DNA of 64,000 nucleotides from Alkanindiges hydrocarboniclasticus (GCF_001982605.1 NZ_MLCN01000017.1:62001-126000); one strand, 5' to 3'. Counted from the first letter of the stretch, positions 25,974 through 34,303 are shown. Numbers and translations are program-made. Notes: generated from the sequence alone by a model not told the origin.

Positions 25974-26873
25974 TTAGAACAGATAGCTGGCAACAATACC
26001 CAGCCAGATTACCAGACCTACCCAGCGATTATGCCGAAACGCCCAAAAGGTATGCGCAGGCTGCCGGTCCAGCGTTTTGGCAAGTTGATATGCAAACAAG
26101 GCCAGAACGATAGCCAAAGTGGCCCAGCCGGTAAACATACTTAACAGGTCATGCAGATAAAACACTGCTGCCAGCAGGCTGAGACTGGCCAGTTGCAATA
26201 ACACGATAATAGCCAAGTCATATTTGCCAAACAGGATAGCAGTGGACTTTACGCCAATTTTTAGGTCATCCGGACGATCAGTCATGGCATATTGTGTATC
26301 ATAAGCAACCGTCCATAGCAGGTTGGCACCATAAAGCAGCCAGCAGGACAAATCAGGACTTTGGCCCTGAGCAACATAAGCCATGGGAATGGCCCATGAA
26401 AACGCAGCACCCAGTACAAATTGCGGCAGGTAGGTATAACGTTTCATAAACGGATAAACCGCTGCCAGTGCCAGCGCACCAAATGACCAGTAAAATGCTT
26501 TAAGCGGCAAAAACAGCAGTAAGCTGGCACTGGCCACTACCAATACCGCAAATACAATTAAGGCTTCTTTGGCAGAAATCAGCCCACTGGGCAGGGGCCG
26601 GTGTTTGGTACGCTCCACCCGGCCATCTACCTTGCGGTCTGCAAAGTCATTAATGGCACAGCCGGCGGCCCGCATAAATACCACACCCAAAAACATGATC
26701 AGCACAATCTTGACACTGGGTTTACCTTCAGCCGCAATCCACACTGCCCAAAATGTTGGCCACAGCAGCAGTTCTGTACCAATGGGCTTGTCAAAACGGG
26801 TTAATTGAACATACGCCTTTAGGCGCTGTTGCCAGTTTAAGGGTGACATAGTGGGCGGCGTATCAAGCTGCAT
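25974..26873 (-). CDS. ubiA: 4-hydroxybenzoate octaprenyltransferase
   Basis: 299 residues, integral membrane prenyltransferase of ubiquinone synthesis that attaches the polyprenyl chain to 4-hydroxybenzoate. Both Asp-rich Mg-diphosphate motifs are seen: NDFADRKVDGRVERT and YDTQYAMTDRPDD. Seven to nine hydrophobic segments. It follows ubiC by 53 bases on the same strand, so the chorismate lyase product is made and used by one operon. Confidence 0.97.
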   Translation of the reverse strand: MQLDTPPTMSPLNWQQRLKAYVQLTRFDKPIGTELLLWPTFWAVWIAAEGKPSVKIVLIMFLGVVFMRAAGCAINDFADRKVDGRVERTKHRPLPSGLISAKEALIVFAVLVVASASLLLFLPLKAFYWSFGALALAAVYPFMKRYTYLPQFVLGAAFSWAIPMAYVAQGQSPDLSCWLLYGANLLWTVAYDTQYAMTDRPDDLKIGVKSTAILFGKYDLAIIVLLQLASLSLLAAVFYLHDLLSMFTGWATLAIVLALFAYQLAKTLDRQPAHTFWAFRHNRWVGLVIWLGIVASYLF

Positions 26874-26926
26874 GGCAACCTCTTGTCATGATGTTGTGGA
26901 TAGGGTTTTGACATGGCTTTGGCAAG

Positions 26927-27463
26927 CTAAAGCTGGGGATGATGAAGCAGATACTGCTGAAAACCCGGCAAAAAGGTTTCCTGAACAATCAGCGGACGCT
27001 GGTGCCATAAATACAGGCTGCGCCGTGTCCAGCCTTCTGGTAACAGGGCAATCTGGCGAATGCAATCCGGTGTTGCACGGGCAAACAGCAAAGACCCCAG
27101 AGACCGGTTTTTTAGATAACGTAAACGTAAACCCTGCCCTTTGAGGGATTCTACCGGAATGATGCTACGCGCTTTTACCCACGGATCAGCTTCGCAACCA
27201 TAGAGATAGACCTCACGCACCCAGGCCTGCTGGTCAACACCAGTCTGCATAAGCTGGCTTTCATGCAGGTAAATACGCTCAAAACCCTGCCTGAATGGTT
27301 CTACCCGAAACTGGCCACCAGCCAGCTGGGTTAACTGGCGGGTTAGGGAGCCTTGCGCCAGCAGCCACGGTTTTAATTCCGCTGGCATACTGGTGAGGGC
27401 CTGATTCAGTAATTGTCTGGAAGTATGCCAGCGCACCAGATGATGAGATAAATTAGCAGGCAT
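26927..27463 (-). CDS. ubiC: Chorismate lyase
   Basis: About 178 residues. UbiC removes pyruvate from chorismate to give 4-hydroxybenzoate. Family features: WVREVYLYGCEADPWVKARS with the conserved Arg, LKGQGLRLRYLKNRSLGSLLF and a C-terminal RRSLYLWHQRPLIVQETFLP. The frame extends to a TTG at 27472; ATG 27463 is preferred although no strong ribosome site is seen. First gene of ubiC-ubiA. Confidence 0.9.
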   Translation of the reverse strand: MPANLSHHLVRWHTSRQLLNQALTSMPAELKPWLLAQGSLTRQLTQLAGGQFRVEPFRQGFERIYLHESQLMQTGVDQQAWVREVYLYGCEADPWVKARSIIPVESLKGQGLRLRYLKNRSLGSLLFARATPDCIRQIALLPEGWTRRSLYLWHQRPLIVQETFLPGFQQYLLHHPQL

Positions 27464-27548
27464 AAAACACAAGCATGTGGAATAAACGTTTAACGTTTTA
27501 CACGCTTAAGTCTGGCTTGACAATTAGTGCTGTTTATAAAAGCGTCTG

Positions 27549-28109
27549 TTATCGGGCAGTACGTGGCTTATTTGCCTGACTTGCAGGCGAATTAACACTA
27601 CCTTGCTGAACATAAACCGTAGTAGCTACCTCACTAACCACCCTCCCCGCTGAATTGGTAACCCGTGCGGCAATGCTATGCGCACCACGCTCCATTTGTT
27701 CAGTGGAAATGGTAACGCCATTCCCGTTGGCAACGACAACACCATCCAGCAGGATAGACATATTGTCGCCATTGGCCAGTGCAGGCTGAATATTGACGTT
27801 AACCCCAATAGGATCAGGTTTGCGTACAGTTTGTTCAGCCAGCGGCTGTACAAATTTAAGCTGGTAACGAATGACTGCAGGCTGGGCTGCTGTTGCCTGA
27901 TTACCGGCATTGGCTTGCGCAATTTGCTCTGCACTTAAACTGGGCACAATGGATAGCGGCGGCAGGTCAACAGTTTGAGCTTCTTTGGAGGGTGAATCGG
28001 TATAAACCACATTACCCTTGGCATCGGTTGTTTTATAAATGGCGGCCTGAGCTATCCCGCTTACTACCAGCGCAAGAGCCACGGCTAAAAATCTGCTTTC
28101 CCTGAACAT
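27549..28109 (-). CDS. Periplasmic DUF4124 domain protein
   Basis: 186 residues. Signal peptide MFRESRFLAVALALVVSGIAQA, then a DUF4124 domain AIYKTTDAKGNVVYTDSPSKEA, a linker and a C-terminal Ig-like region (GVNVNIQPALANGDNMSILL ... GAHSIAARVTNSAGRVVSEV). DUF4124 proteins are secreted or periplasmic with no fixed biochemical role. Start 28109 is chosen because GAGGA lies eight bases before it; the frame is open further to 28166. Confidence 0.85.
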   Translation of the reverse strand: MFRESRFLAVALALVVSGIAQAAIYKTTDAKGNVVYTDSPSKEAQTVDLPPLSIVPSLSAEQIAQANAGNQATAAQPAVIRYQLKFVQPLAEQTVRKPDPIGVNVNIQPALANGDNMSILLDGVVVANGNGVTISTEQMERGAHSIAARVTNSAGRVVSEVATTVYVQQGSVNSPASQANKPRTAR

Positions 28110-28530
28110 ATTTGTATTCCTCATTTTAGACTGTTGTATCTTTAGACGCTGGACATGGATTAGCACTGGCAGTGATAGGAGCCATACTCAGGCGTTAATC
28201 ATAGCACTGAACCAGTAGATATTGGTGCAGGGACTAAAGCATGCCTAACGTGAATATTATTGAACTGCCAGCCACGGCTTGTCTGGCCTAGTATAAAACC
28301 AAATAGCAGAGCTATTGTGATGAAATGGATAAACTGGATATTTTTTAAGATATAAATAAAACCCCATTCCATAGGATGGGGTTGTACACCACTAAACATT
28401 GTGAGTGGCTTGAATGTATTATTTGAATGAAATCAATATTTTTTGGCTTCTTCAGCTTTAGGCTAACAGCCATATCAAATTGATTTCAATAATAAATTAT
28501 TAAAAATAATCAGACCTAAACCATTATTAT
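28110..28530. other. 420-base spacer with two inverted repeats
   Basis: No convincing gene; a 66-codon minus frame (28199-28399) has no ribosome site and overlaps a hairpin. ACCCCATTCC/GGATGGGGT (28361-28382) forms a strong hairpin with TTTTATTTAT on the minus strand, a plausible distal terminator for the 28531 gene. Further right, TGAAATCAAT (28428-28437) and ATTGATTTCA (28479-28488) are perfect 10-base inverted repeats enclosing a smaller GGCT/AGCC hairpin, so the transcript's 3' end may be highly structured. Confidence 0.55.
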
Positions 28531-30168
28531 TTAATGCATTATCCGGCTGCGCTGTTTTTGAAGCATAGCCAGTTTTTGCTTGCCCCAGCCATAGGCAGCC
28601 GCAAAGGGCAAGGCGGTTCTGGCCAGATACGCCACACGCCATAATCCCCCATGATTGGCCCCTTCCATAATGAGCTTGAGGGGATGTTCAAGTTTGTTTT
28701 GCGGGTTGGCCACGCTGTCAGGGTTATGCAGGTCATGTACCCAGAGCGCCGCCATAATGGCATTGGTGGTTTCAGGATTAAAGGTTTCAACCTGAAACAG
28801 TCCGGCACCGGCAAATGCAGCCTTTAACAGAGGGTTTTTAACAACTGATAATGTGGTGGTGGATGGCGCAATATTGATAGCTACCCGTTGGCCCCGGCTC
28901 CTTGCAAGCAGCGCATACCACTGCTGCAAGCGCTTGGCCAAGGCATAGTTAGGCCCTTGCTCAATTACCATGCAGTCGCAGATACCATACTGCTGGCCGT
29001 TATCCGATAGCAGCAATGTCTCATCAATGGGAGTAAAAAAATGCGATAAAGATAGTTGACGTGCAGCATGGGCTACCAGTTTTTCAACCTGATTGCGCTG
29101 CTTGCGAAGCATTAAACTGCCCTGCACCACCTCCTTGGGAACTGCATAAATATCAGTTGGAGTGAGCATGAACATGATACTGCTATCCGGCTTAAGCTGA
29201 CTAACCTTGTCCATAATGGCAATCATGGCCATGGATACCCGCACGTGTTTTTCCCCATCCAGATAGGCAATACCCGCCAGATCGAGTGGCTGGGCCAAGG
29301 TCGCCAGCCAGTTGGCAATTTCAGGCGTCTGGGTTAACAGGTTGGCCCCCAGTTGTGTTTTGCCCTCCATGCTGGCTTGCTGCGGTGCAATCAGGGTGGC
29401 ATTACCTTTGGCCACGATACTGGTGATCTTGTCCCAAATGGCAGGACTGGGCAAATCAATGGCCACAATATTGGCGCGCCACTTGGTCAGCCAGGTGAGT
29501 GGCCCTGCCTCTGAACCGGCACCAAACAGCACCATCGTGCGTTCAGACAGGTCAAACCATTCAGGATGCGCCTGTACTGTACGCAAGGCCTTGGCATGGC
29601 TGGGTTCAATAATATGCTGTTGCTCCCAGCGATCAATTTGTTCAAGCAGGGCCTGCCCTTGCAGTTTCTGGCCGTGATACGGCACAAACCACGGTTCAAT
29701 TTCGGCAGTTGCATTGCCCTTGAGGGTAAAGGTATCAAACGGCTGTGCCTGAAACTGGTTCATGGCGTCGGCAAGCGGTAACTGCTGCGTGCCCCGGTTA
29801 AATACAAATAGCTGCTGGGCGGTGCTGAGTCCTTGCTGGGCAATCTGCACCGGATGATCGACTGATGCAATGCCTGCTTCAACCAGTGCCTTAAAATACA
29901 CTGGATAATTCTTGCGCCAGTTCTTTTCACGGGTGATTTTACTAGCAACGGGTGACTGTACAGCCTGTAAAGCAGACTGAATAATTTGTTTTGCACTGAG
30001 GGTGGTGCTGGGTTTATCCGATAAAGCGGAAGTGGGAAATTGCAAACCTTCAGCCGCAGTCAATTTACGCATATCAATTACTTTATAGGTCAACAAAGCA
30101 ATGATGTTAATGCGAACATCCTGAACGGTGTTGGGTTTATACGTCCAAGGCCCCAAGCAACGGTTCAT
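28531..30168 (-). CDS. Large unknown protein with a Rossmann-like centre
   Basis: 545 residues from the most upstream ATG; a later ATG at 30072 (MRKLTAAEGLQFP) may be the true start. I do not recognise a named family. The centre has a nucleotide-binding-like strand-turn-helix, RTMVLFGAGSEAGPLTWLTK..NIVAIDLPSPAIW, resembling a G-x-G-x-x-G NAD(P) or SAM site with an acidic strand end. Before it is a helical 150-residue region, after it further alternating strands and helices (CDCMVIEQGPNYALAKRL, SRGQRVAINIAPSTTT) and a C-terminal hydrophobic helix YLARTALPFAAAYGWGKQ. It may be an oxidoreductase, but this is not established. The AraC regulator gene lies 95 bases upstream on the same strand. Confidence 0.75.
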   Translation of the reverse strand: MNRCLGPWTYKPNTVQDVRINIIALLTYKVIDMRKLTAAEGLQFPTSALSDKPSTTLSAKQIIQSALQAVQSPVASKITREKNWRKNYPVYFKALVEAGIASVDHPVQIAQQGLSTAQQLFVFNRGTQQLPLADAMNQFQAQPFDTFTLKGNATAEIEPWFVPYHGQKLQGQALLEQIDRWEQQHIIEPSHAKALRTVQAHPEWFDLSERTMVLFGAGSEAGPLTWLTKWRANIVAIDLPSPAIWDKITSIVAKGNATLIAPQQASMEGKTQLGANLLTQTPEIANWLATLAQPLDLAGIAYLDGEKHVRVSMAMIAIMDKVSQLKPDSSIMFMLTPTDIYAVPKEVVQGSLMLRKQRNQVEKLVAHAARQLSLSHFFTPIDETLLLSDNGQQYGICDCMVIEQGPNYALAKRLQQWYALLARSRGQRVAINIAPSTTTLSVVKNPLLKAAFAGAGLFQVETFNPETTNAIMAALWVHDLHNPDSVANPQNKLEHPLKLIMEGANHGGLWRVAYLARTALPFAAAYGWGKQKLAMLQKQRSRIMH

Positions 30169-30263
30169 AGGTCTTTTTTTATCTATTTTTTACTTAACTG
30201 GGCATGTCTGGCCCTGCGGCTCCAGCTTGATTGCTGACCATGCCTCTATTCCTGTCTGAGAGT

Positions 30264-31352
30264 TTATTGATCCTGATCTTTTAACTGCTGGCGATATTGT
30301 CTGGGTGTACTGCCAAAGTGTTGCCGAAACCAGCGAATAAACGGTGTTGATTCACTAAACCCTAAGCGCTGTGCGATTGCCTCGATACTTAATAACGGAT
30401 CTTGCAATAAAATTTTGGCCATTTCGATCCTTAACTCGCTTACCAGCTGACTATAGCTGCTGCCAGCCTTTTGCAATTGTCGATGCAAGTGGCGACTGCT
30501 AACGCCCAACTCACTGGCCAGATAGTCGCGGGAAATATTGCCCTGCATCAGTAATACCCGTAGCTGTGCCTTGATGCGCTCTCGCAGGGACGGCTTTTTA
30601 GTGCGCTCGCTCAGCAACAGGCGGGCATGCCGCTCCAAGGTCAGTTGCAGGCTGGGACTAGGCAGGCGTAACTGTGCCGTCATCATCTCAATAGGCACTA
30701 CCCATGCCGACTCTGGCTGATCAAACCTGACCGGACAGCCAAAGTAGTTTTCATAGTCCGCCTGTAAGGCAGGATTGCTGGGCGCCGGATGGCTAAAATG
30801 CACTTCCTTGAGTATCTGGCTTAGTGGTAGCTTGGCAAAACGAATATGGCGTACCCAGCAACCCAGAATAAATTCGGTGGCATGCCGGCGAAACAGTGGA
30901 TCTTCGGTTTTACAGTGCCAGATGCAAAAGACCACGCCAGGTTCATGCCGTAGTGTGGTGGTGCCAATATCGCTGACCAGACGCTCATAGCGCATGGTGG
31001 CATCATAAATTTCCTGCAAGGTTCCGCAGGTTTGCTCCAGATAACCCAGCACGCCAAAGCCACCCATATCTTCCATGCTGGCCGCATGCAGGCCAAGCAG
31101 CGGATCAGGAGTAAACAGGGCTATTTGCTGCACCATTTGCTCAAGCAGTTTTATATTAATCCAGCCTTCCGGATTGGCTGCTGCTTCTGCCAGATCAAAA
31201 CCAACCAGTTGACTTAAAGCATCTGTATTAATCCCATGTTTGCGCCAGTTGGCCAGACACTGCTCCAGAATACTGGCCAGCACATAATCTTCCGATTGCT
31301 GCACTATGGCTACATCAGCAAGCAATATTTCATCAGAACCTTTAAGTATCAC
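30264..31352 (-). CDS. AraC-family transcriptional regulator (arabinose-binding-domain type)
   Basis: 362 residues: an N-terminal effector domain of the Arabinose_bd type found in OruR-like regulators (ASILEQCLANWRKHGINTDAL ... DPLLGLHAASMEDMGGFGVLGYL) and a C-terminal double helix-turn-helix (DYLASELGVSSRHLHRQLQ; SIEAIAQRLGFSESTPFIRWF). Such regulators sense small organic ligands and usually control a neighbouring catabolic gene; the adjacent large unknown gene is the obvious candidate target. The start is GTG 31352 with GGAAA seven bases before. A divergent promoter at 31516-31561, also used by the MerR gene, may drive it through a leader of about 170 bases. Confidence 0.9.
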   Translation of the reverse strand: MILKGSDEILLADVAIVQQSEDYVLASILEQCLANWRKHGINTDALSQLVGFDLAEAAANPEGWINIKLLEQMVQQIALFTPDPLLGLHAASMEDMGGFGVLGYLEQTCGTLQEIYDATMRYERLVSDIGTTTLRHEPGVVFCIWHCKTEDPLFRRHATEFILGCWVRHIRFAKLPLSQILKEVHFSHPAPSNPALQADYENYFGCPVRFDQPESAWVVPIEMMTAQLRLPSPSLQLTLERHARLLLSERTKKPSLRERIKAQLRVLLMQGNISRDYLASELGVSSRHLHRQLQKAGSSYSQLVSELRIEMAKILLQDPLLSIEAIAQRLGFSESTPFIRWFRQHFGSTPRQYRQQLKDQDQ

Positions 31353-31515
31353 TTTTGCTTTCCATTATTTTGCTGTTATACGGCAGATCACCATAAATAG
31401 CTTACTGCACGCTGGCGCAGCTACTATCACCAATTTACGACGTCATCGTTAAAAGCGCGCTGGGTGGCCGTGACAAACAGATAAACCAAAAGATGCATAA
31501 ACTTGAATCTGCGTA

Positions 31516-31561
31516 TTGACATTCAAGTGCACTATAAGCCTAAAGTAAGCTTGAATGTCAA
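31516..31561. promoter_or_regulatory. Symmetrical divergent MerR-type promoter/operator (P1)
   Basis: TTGACATTCAAG (31516-31527) is repeated as a perfect inverted copy CTTGAATGTCAA (31550-31561). Each arm is a -35 region: rightward TTGACA (31516-31521), 19-bp spacer, TAAAGT (31541-31546); leftward TTGACA (31561-31556), 19-bp spacer, TATAGT (31536-31531). Nineteen-base spacers are the hallmark of MerR-activated promoters. The rightward transcript would start near 31553 and serve the MerR gene; the leftward near 31524 towards the AraC gene. The two promoters overlap and should exclude each other. Confidence 0.7.
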
Positions 31562-31575
31562 TCAGGGAAACCCGG

Positions 31576-31986
31576 ATGAATATTAGTGAACTTTCGCGCT
31601 TAAGCGGATTGAATACTCCAACGATTCGTTATTATGAACAAATCAAACTGCTGCCCAAGGCCAAACGTAAAGCCAATGGTTACCGCCACTACAGTGAAAA
31701 TGACCTTCAGCAACTGCTATTGATTAAGCAGGCGCAACAGGCCGGATTTTCCCTAACTGAAATTAAATCTTTGCTGCCTGCCAACATTACTGTTTGGGAT
31801 CATGGCAAGCTCATGGAAAGTCTTAGCGCTAAAGTTGCAGAAATTGAACAACTGGAACAGAAACTGGCAGACAATAAACAAAGCCTGCTCACGCTGATTC
31901 ATGCCATTAACAGCAAACCTGATGACATCAGTTGTGAAGAAAATGCGCAGCGCTTGTTTAACAGCTATTTCCCTAGTTCAAGCTGA
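31576..31986 (+). CDS. MerR-family regulator of the local stress regulon
   Basis: 136 residues: winged HTH MNISELSRLSGLNTPTIRYY, wing (YRHYSENDLQQLLLI) and a coiled-coil dimerisation helix (KLMESLSAKVAEIEQLEQKL). There is a single cysteine, C120 in the C-terminal tail, and no multi-Cys metal site, which points to the electrophile/thiol-sensing or small-molecule branch rather than a metal sensor (inference). Start ATG 31576 has AGGGA upstream; the ATG at 31555 would lie at the predicted transcription start. The same operator design occurs before the OYE gene and at 34015, suggesting it controls all three and itself. Confidence 0.88.
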   Translation: MNISELSRLSGLNTPTIRYYEQIKLLPKAKRKANGYRHYSENDLQQLLLIKQAQQAGFSLTEIKSLLPANITVWDHGKLMESLSAKVAEIEQLEQKLADNKQSLLTLIHAINSKPDDISCEENAQRLFNSYFPSSS

Positions 31987-32102
31987 TCAGATTACAGAGC
32001 GGCAAACTAAGAATCCTACCTGTTTAGCCTGCCAGAAATTGTTCCATCAAACCTGAATAGACCTGACCTTAAACCTGACTTTAACTGGCTGACCTGGTGT
32101 TT

Positions 32103-32564
32103 ATGACACGCCTGCAAAATACCCTGTCGCCCAGTGCAATTGATCCAGCCCAATACAAGGCAGTTTATTACACTGGTGGACATGGCACCATGTGGGATTT
32201 TCCAGACAATAAAGCCTTGCAAACTATTAGCGAACAAATCTATCGGCAGGGCGGTATTGTTTCGGCAGTGTGTCATGGCGTGGCGGGCTTGCTGCCTCTA
32301 CAGGCTGAAAACGGCACGACATTGATTGCGGATAAAACGGTAACTGGATTTGCCAATATTGAGGAAACCCTGTCGGGAATCAAGTCTCAGGTTCCGTTTT
32401 CATTACAAGACCAGTTAATTGAGCGTGGGGCAAAATACAAAAGGGCTTTTATCCCGTTTACCTCTTATGTGATTCGCGATGACCGGATTATTACTGGACA
32501 AAACCCACAATCCAGCAGGGAAATTGCTAAGGCCGTGGTAAAGCATTTAAAAACCCTACCGTAG
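32103..32564 (+). pseudogene. N-terminally truncated DJ-1/PfpI (Hsp31-like) protein
   Basis: The frame matches residues from about 80 to the end of roughly 225-residue DJ-1/PfpI proteins: QNTLSPSAIDPAQYKAVYYT, GGHGTMWDFPDN, the nucleophile elbow SAVCHGVAGLL and the tail FTSYVIRDDRIITGQNPQSS. The N-terminal Rossmann strands with the conserved catalytic Glu are missing, and the 116 bases between the MerR stop and this ATG are too short to hold them in any frame. Probably a deletion remnant. No ribosome site. Intact relatives are glyoxalase/deglycase-type stress proteins and often sit with MerR and OYE genes, which fits the locus. Confidence 0.75.
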
Positions 32565-32581
32565 TGAGGCACAAAATAAAA

Positions 32582-32610
32582 GGACATTACCCGGCAGCAA
32601 TGCCTTTTTT
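32582..32610 (+). terminator. terminator after the DJ-1 remnant
   Basis: GG(A)CATT pairs with AATGCC (32582-32588 with 32599-32604; one bulge), followed by TTTTTT. It would also read weakly into the convergent OYE gene. Confidence 0.45.
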
Positions 32611-32626
32611 AGTTTGGGTTATCCAG

Positions 32627-33862
32627 TCAGCCTGTCGAACAGCGCGCCATACGTTTTTTATACTGTCGGGTGCGCCATGTCATTGCGACTTGTTGCAGGA
32701 TCAAAGCCCACAATGGGGATACCTGTGGCTTGGGAGCTTTACCCTCACTGAGCTTGCGTAACTGGAACTTAACCGCTGCCATATTGGCCAGCGAACCCAG
32801 CGTCTTGTTTTTCCAGTCGATAGGTCTCAATTCTGGTGCCGTATGTTTGCCCTGCTTCCATTCTTTGGGCAAATTAGGGTTAATTGCCAGTGCCGTGGCA
32901 ATACCTGCCATTTCAATCCCACTATCAATAACCTGCTGGGCAACCTCTAAACGACGAATGCCCCCGGTCACCATAACTGGCATATTGGCCACTTTACGGA
33001 TTTCCCTGGCAAACTCCAGAAAATAAGCTTCCCGTGCCAGTGTACGGCCATCACGTGCCTGTCCCTGCATGGCGGGCGCTTCATAACTGCCACCAGACAG
33101 TTCAACCAGATCAACCGCCAGTCCATTCAGCATTTTAACCACCTGCTGCGCATCCTCACTACTAAAGCCACCACGCTGGAAATCTGCCGAATTAAGCTTT
33201 ACGGCTACTGCAAACTGCGCAGAAACCACTGCACGCACGGCCTTCACAATTTCAATTAGCAGGCGCGCACGGTTTTCAAGGGAACCGCCCCATTGATCAG
33301 TACGCTGGTTACTTAACGGAGATAAAAACTGGCTGAGCAAATAGCCGTGTGCCGCATGAATTTCCACGCCGGTAAACCCTGCCTGTTCACCCAGTTTGGC
33401 GGTAGTGGCAAAACGCTGAATGACATCCTCAATCTTCTGCTGGCTCATTGCCTGCGGGGTATCAAACCGGCTAGACATCTTGCCCAGATCCAGCGCAATG
33501 GCAGAGGGTGCATACGTGGGTTGCCCTAGATTTGACTGCATCTGGCGACCGGGGTGATTAATCTGCAACCAGAACTGAGCGCCTTTGGCGCGGCCAATAG
33601 TGGCCCATTGCTTAAGTTGGTCCAGATACTCGTCATCTTCCAGTACCACGCCCCCCGGCCCTGTCATGGCATGACGATCCACCATGACATTACCGGAAAT
33701 AATCAGGCCCACCCCGCCTTTAGCCCAAGCCTGATACAAACGCATTAACGCGTCAGATGGTGCCTGATTTATATCGGCCATATTTTCTTCCATGGCAGCC
33801 TTGGCCAGACGATTTGGAATCGATGAACCATTAGGCAGAACCAAGCTATCGAACACGTTCAT
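32627..33862 (-). CDS. Old-yellow-enzyme family NADH:flavin oxidoreductase
   Basis: About 411 residues, FMN-dependent TIM-barrel ene-reductase. Motifs: NRLAKAAMEENMAD near the N-terminus, GLIISGNVMVDRHA, FWLQINHPGRQ, and the substrate/FMN loop GVEIHAAHGYLLSQFLSP followed by DQWGGSLENRARLL; phosphate-binding VTGGIR near the C-terminal end. These enzymes reduce activated alkenes, quinones and nitro compounds. A promoter of the MerR type (TTGACA, 19 bp, TAAAGT) ends 29 bases before the start. ATG 33862 has AGGGG upstream; the earlier ATG 33877 would almost coincide with the transcript start. Together with MerR and DJ-1 the locus looks like an electrophile-stress response unit. Confidence 0.93.
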   Translation of the reverse strand: MNVFDSLVLPNGSSIPNRLAKAAMEENMADINQAPSDALMRLYQAWAKGGVGLIISGNVMVDRHAMTGPGGVVLEDDEYLDQLKQWATIGRAKGAQFWLQINHPGRQMQSNLGQPTYAPSAIALDLGKMSSRFDTPQAMSQQKIEDVIQRFATTAKLGEQAGFTGVEIHAAHGYLLSQFLSPLSNQRTDQWGGSLENRARLLIEIVKAVRAVVSAQFAVAVKLNSADFQRGGFSSEDAQQVVKMLNGLAVDLVELSGGSYEAPAMQGQARDGRTLAREAYFLEFAREIRKVANMPVMVTGGIRRLEVAQQVIDSGIEMAGIATALAINPNLPKEWKQGKHTAPELRPIDWKNKTLGSLANMAAVKFQLRKLSEGKAPKPQVSPLWALILQQVAMTWRTRQYKKRMARCSTG

Positions 33863-33890
33863 ATCAATCCCCTGCATTGTTGATGGCCTT

Positions 33891-33921
33891 ACTTTAAGAT
33901 TAAAGTGAACTTTAATGTCAA
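33891..33921 (-). promoter_or_regulatory. MerR-type promoter of the OYE gene (P2)
   Basis: On the minus strand TTGACA (33921-33916), 19-bp spacer, TAAAGT (33896-33891). The spacer holds a perfect dyad TTAAAGT-TC-ACTTTAA. The sequence closely matches P1 and P3. Transcription would start near 33884, about 22 bases upstream of the chosen start. Confidence 0.72.
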
Positions 33922-34014
33922 TAGCTTTTTACTCAATAAAATTCCAAAAACGTTAAAGCATCAAAATGAGCCGCTCGCAGGTTCTGGCTATTGTATCTAA
34001 GTGTAGGAATACTC

Positions 34015-34045
34015 TTGACCTTCAAGTCAGGTTTAATCTTATAGT
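34015..34045 (+). promoter_or_regulatory. third MerR-type promoter (P3), upstream of the saccharopine-dehydrogenase-like gene
   Basis: TTGACC (34015-34020), 19-bp spacer TTCAAGTCAGGTTTAATCT, TATAGT (34040-34045). The same left half-site (TTCAAGT) as P1 and right half-site (TTTAATCT) as P2. It points to the gene starting at 34304, leaving a 250-base leader without a convincing ORF. Confidence 0.65.
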
Positions 34046-34303
34046 GGTTTTCAGGGTGTAGGGTTTTCTACCCAAGGAATGTGTTGATCTCACCGGATCA
34101 CAGCAAAGGTTGGCGCTTAGGAATACTGCACAACGGCTTTTTCGCAAAAAGCTAAACCTGATACGTTATGGTGGCCCGTTAAGCAGTTGCTCAATGGTCT
34201 GGCCCTCATGCTGTGGCTGGAAGTGGTCAAGCCTACACAACTGGTATTAAATAGGCCCACACCATTCAATTTATTGGCGTAAAGTTAAAACAAGGAGAAA
34301 ATT
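34046..34303 (+). other. 250-base leader between P3 and the saccharopine-dehydrogenase-like gene
   Basis: No supported gene. A 24-codon GTG frame near 34081 (ending HNGFFAKS) has an AAGGA two bases before it, too close for normal initiation. A short GGGT/ACCC hairpin lies at about 34054-34073. Either a long 5' UTR or the scar of a lost gene. Confidence 0.4.

Noticed and set aside
28199-28399. 66-codon minus-strand frame with a hydrophobic stretch
   Set aside because: No ribosome site, overlaps a terminator-like hairpin, and no recognisable features beyond AT-driven hydrophobicity.
34081-34155. 24-codon GTG ORF behind promoter P3
   Set aside because: AAGGA is only two bases from the GTG; no support as a leader peptide.
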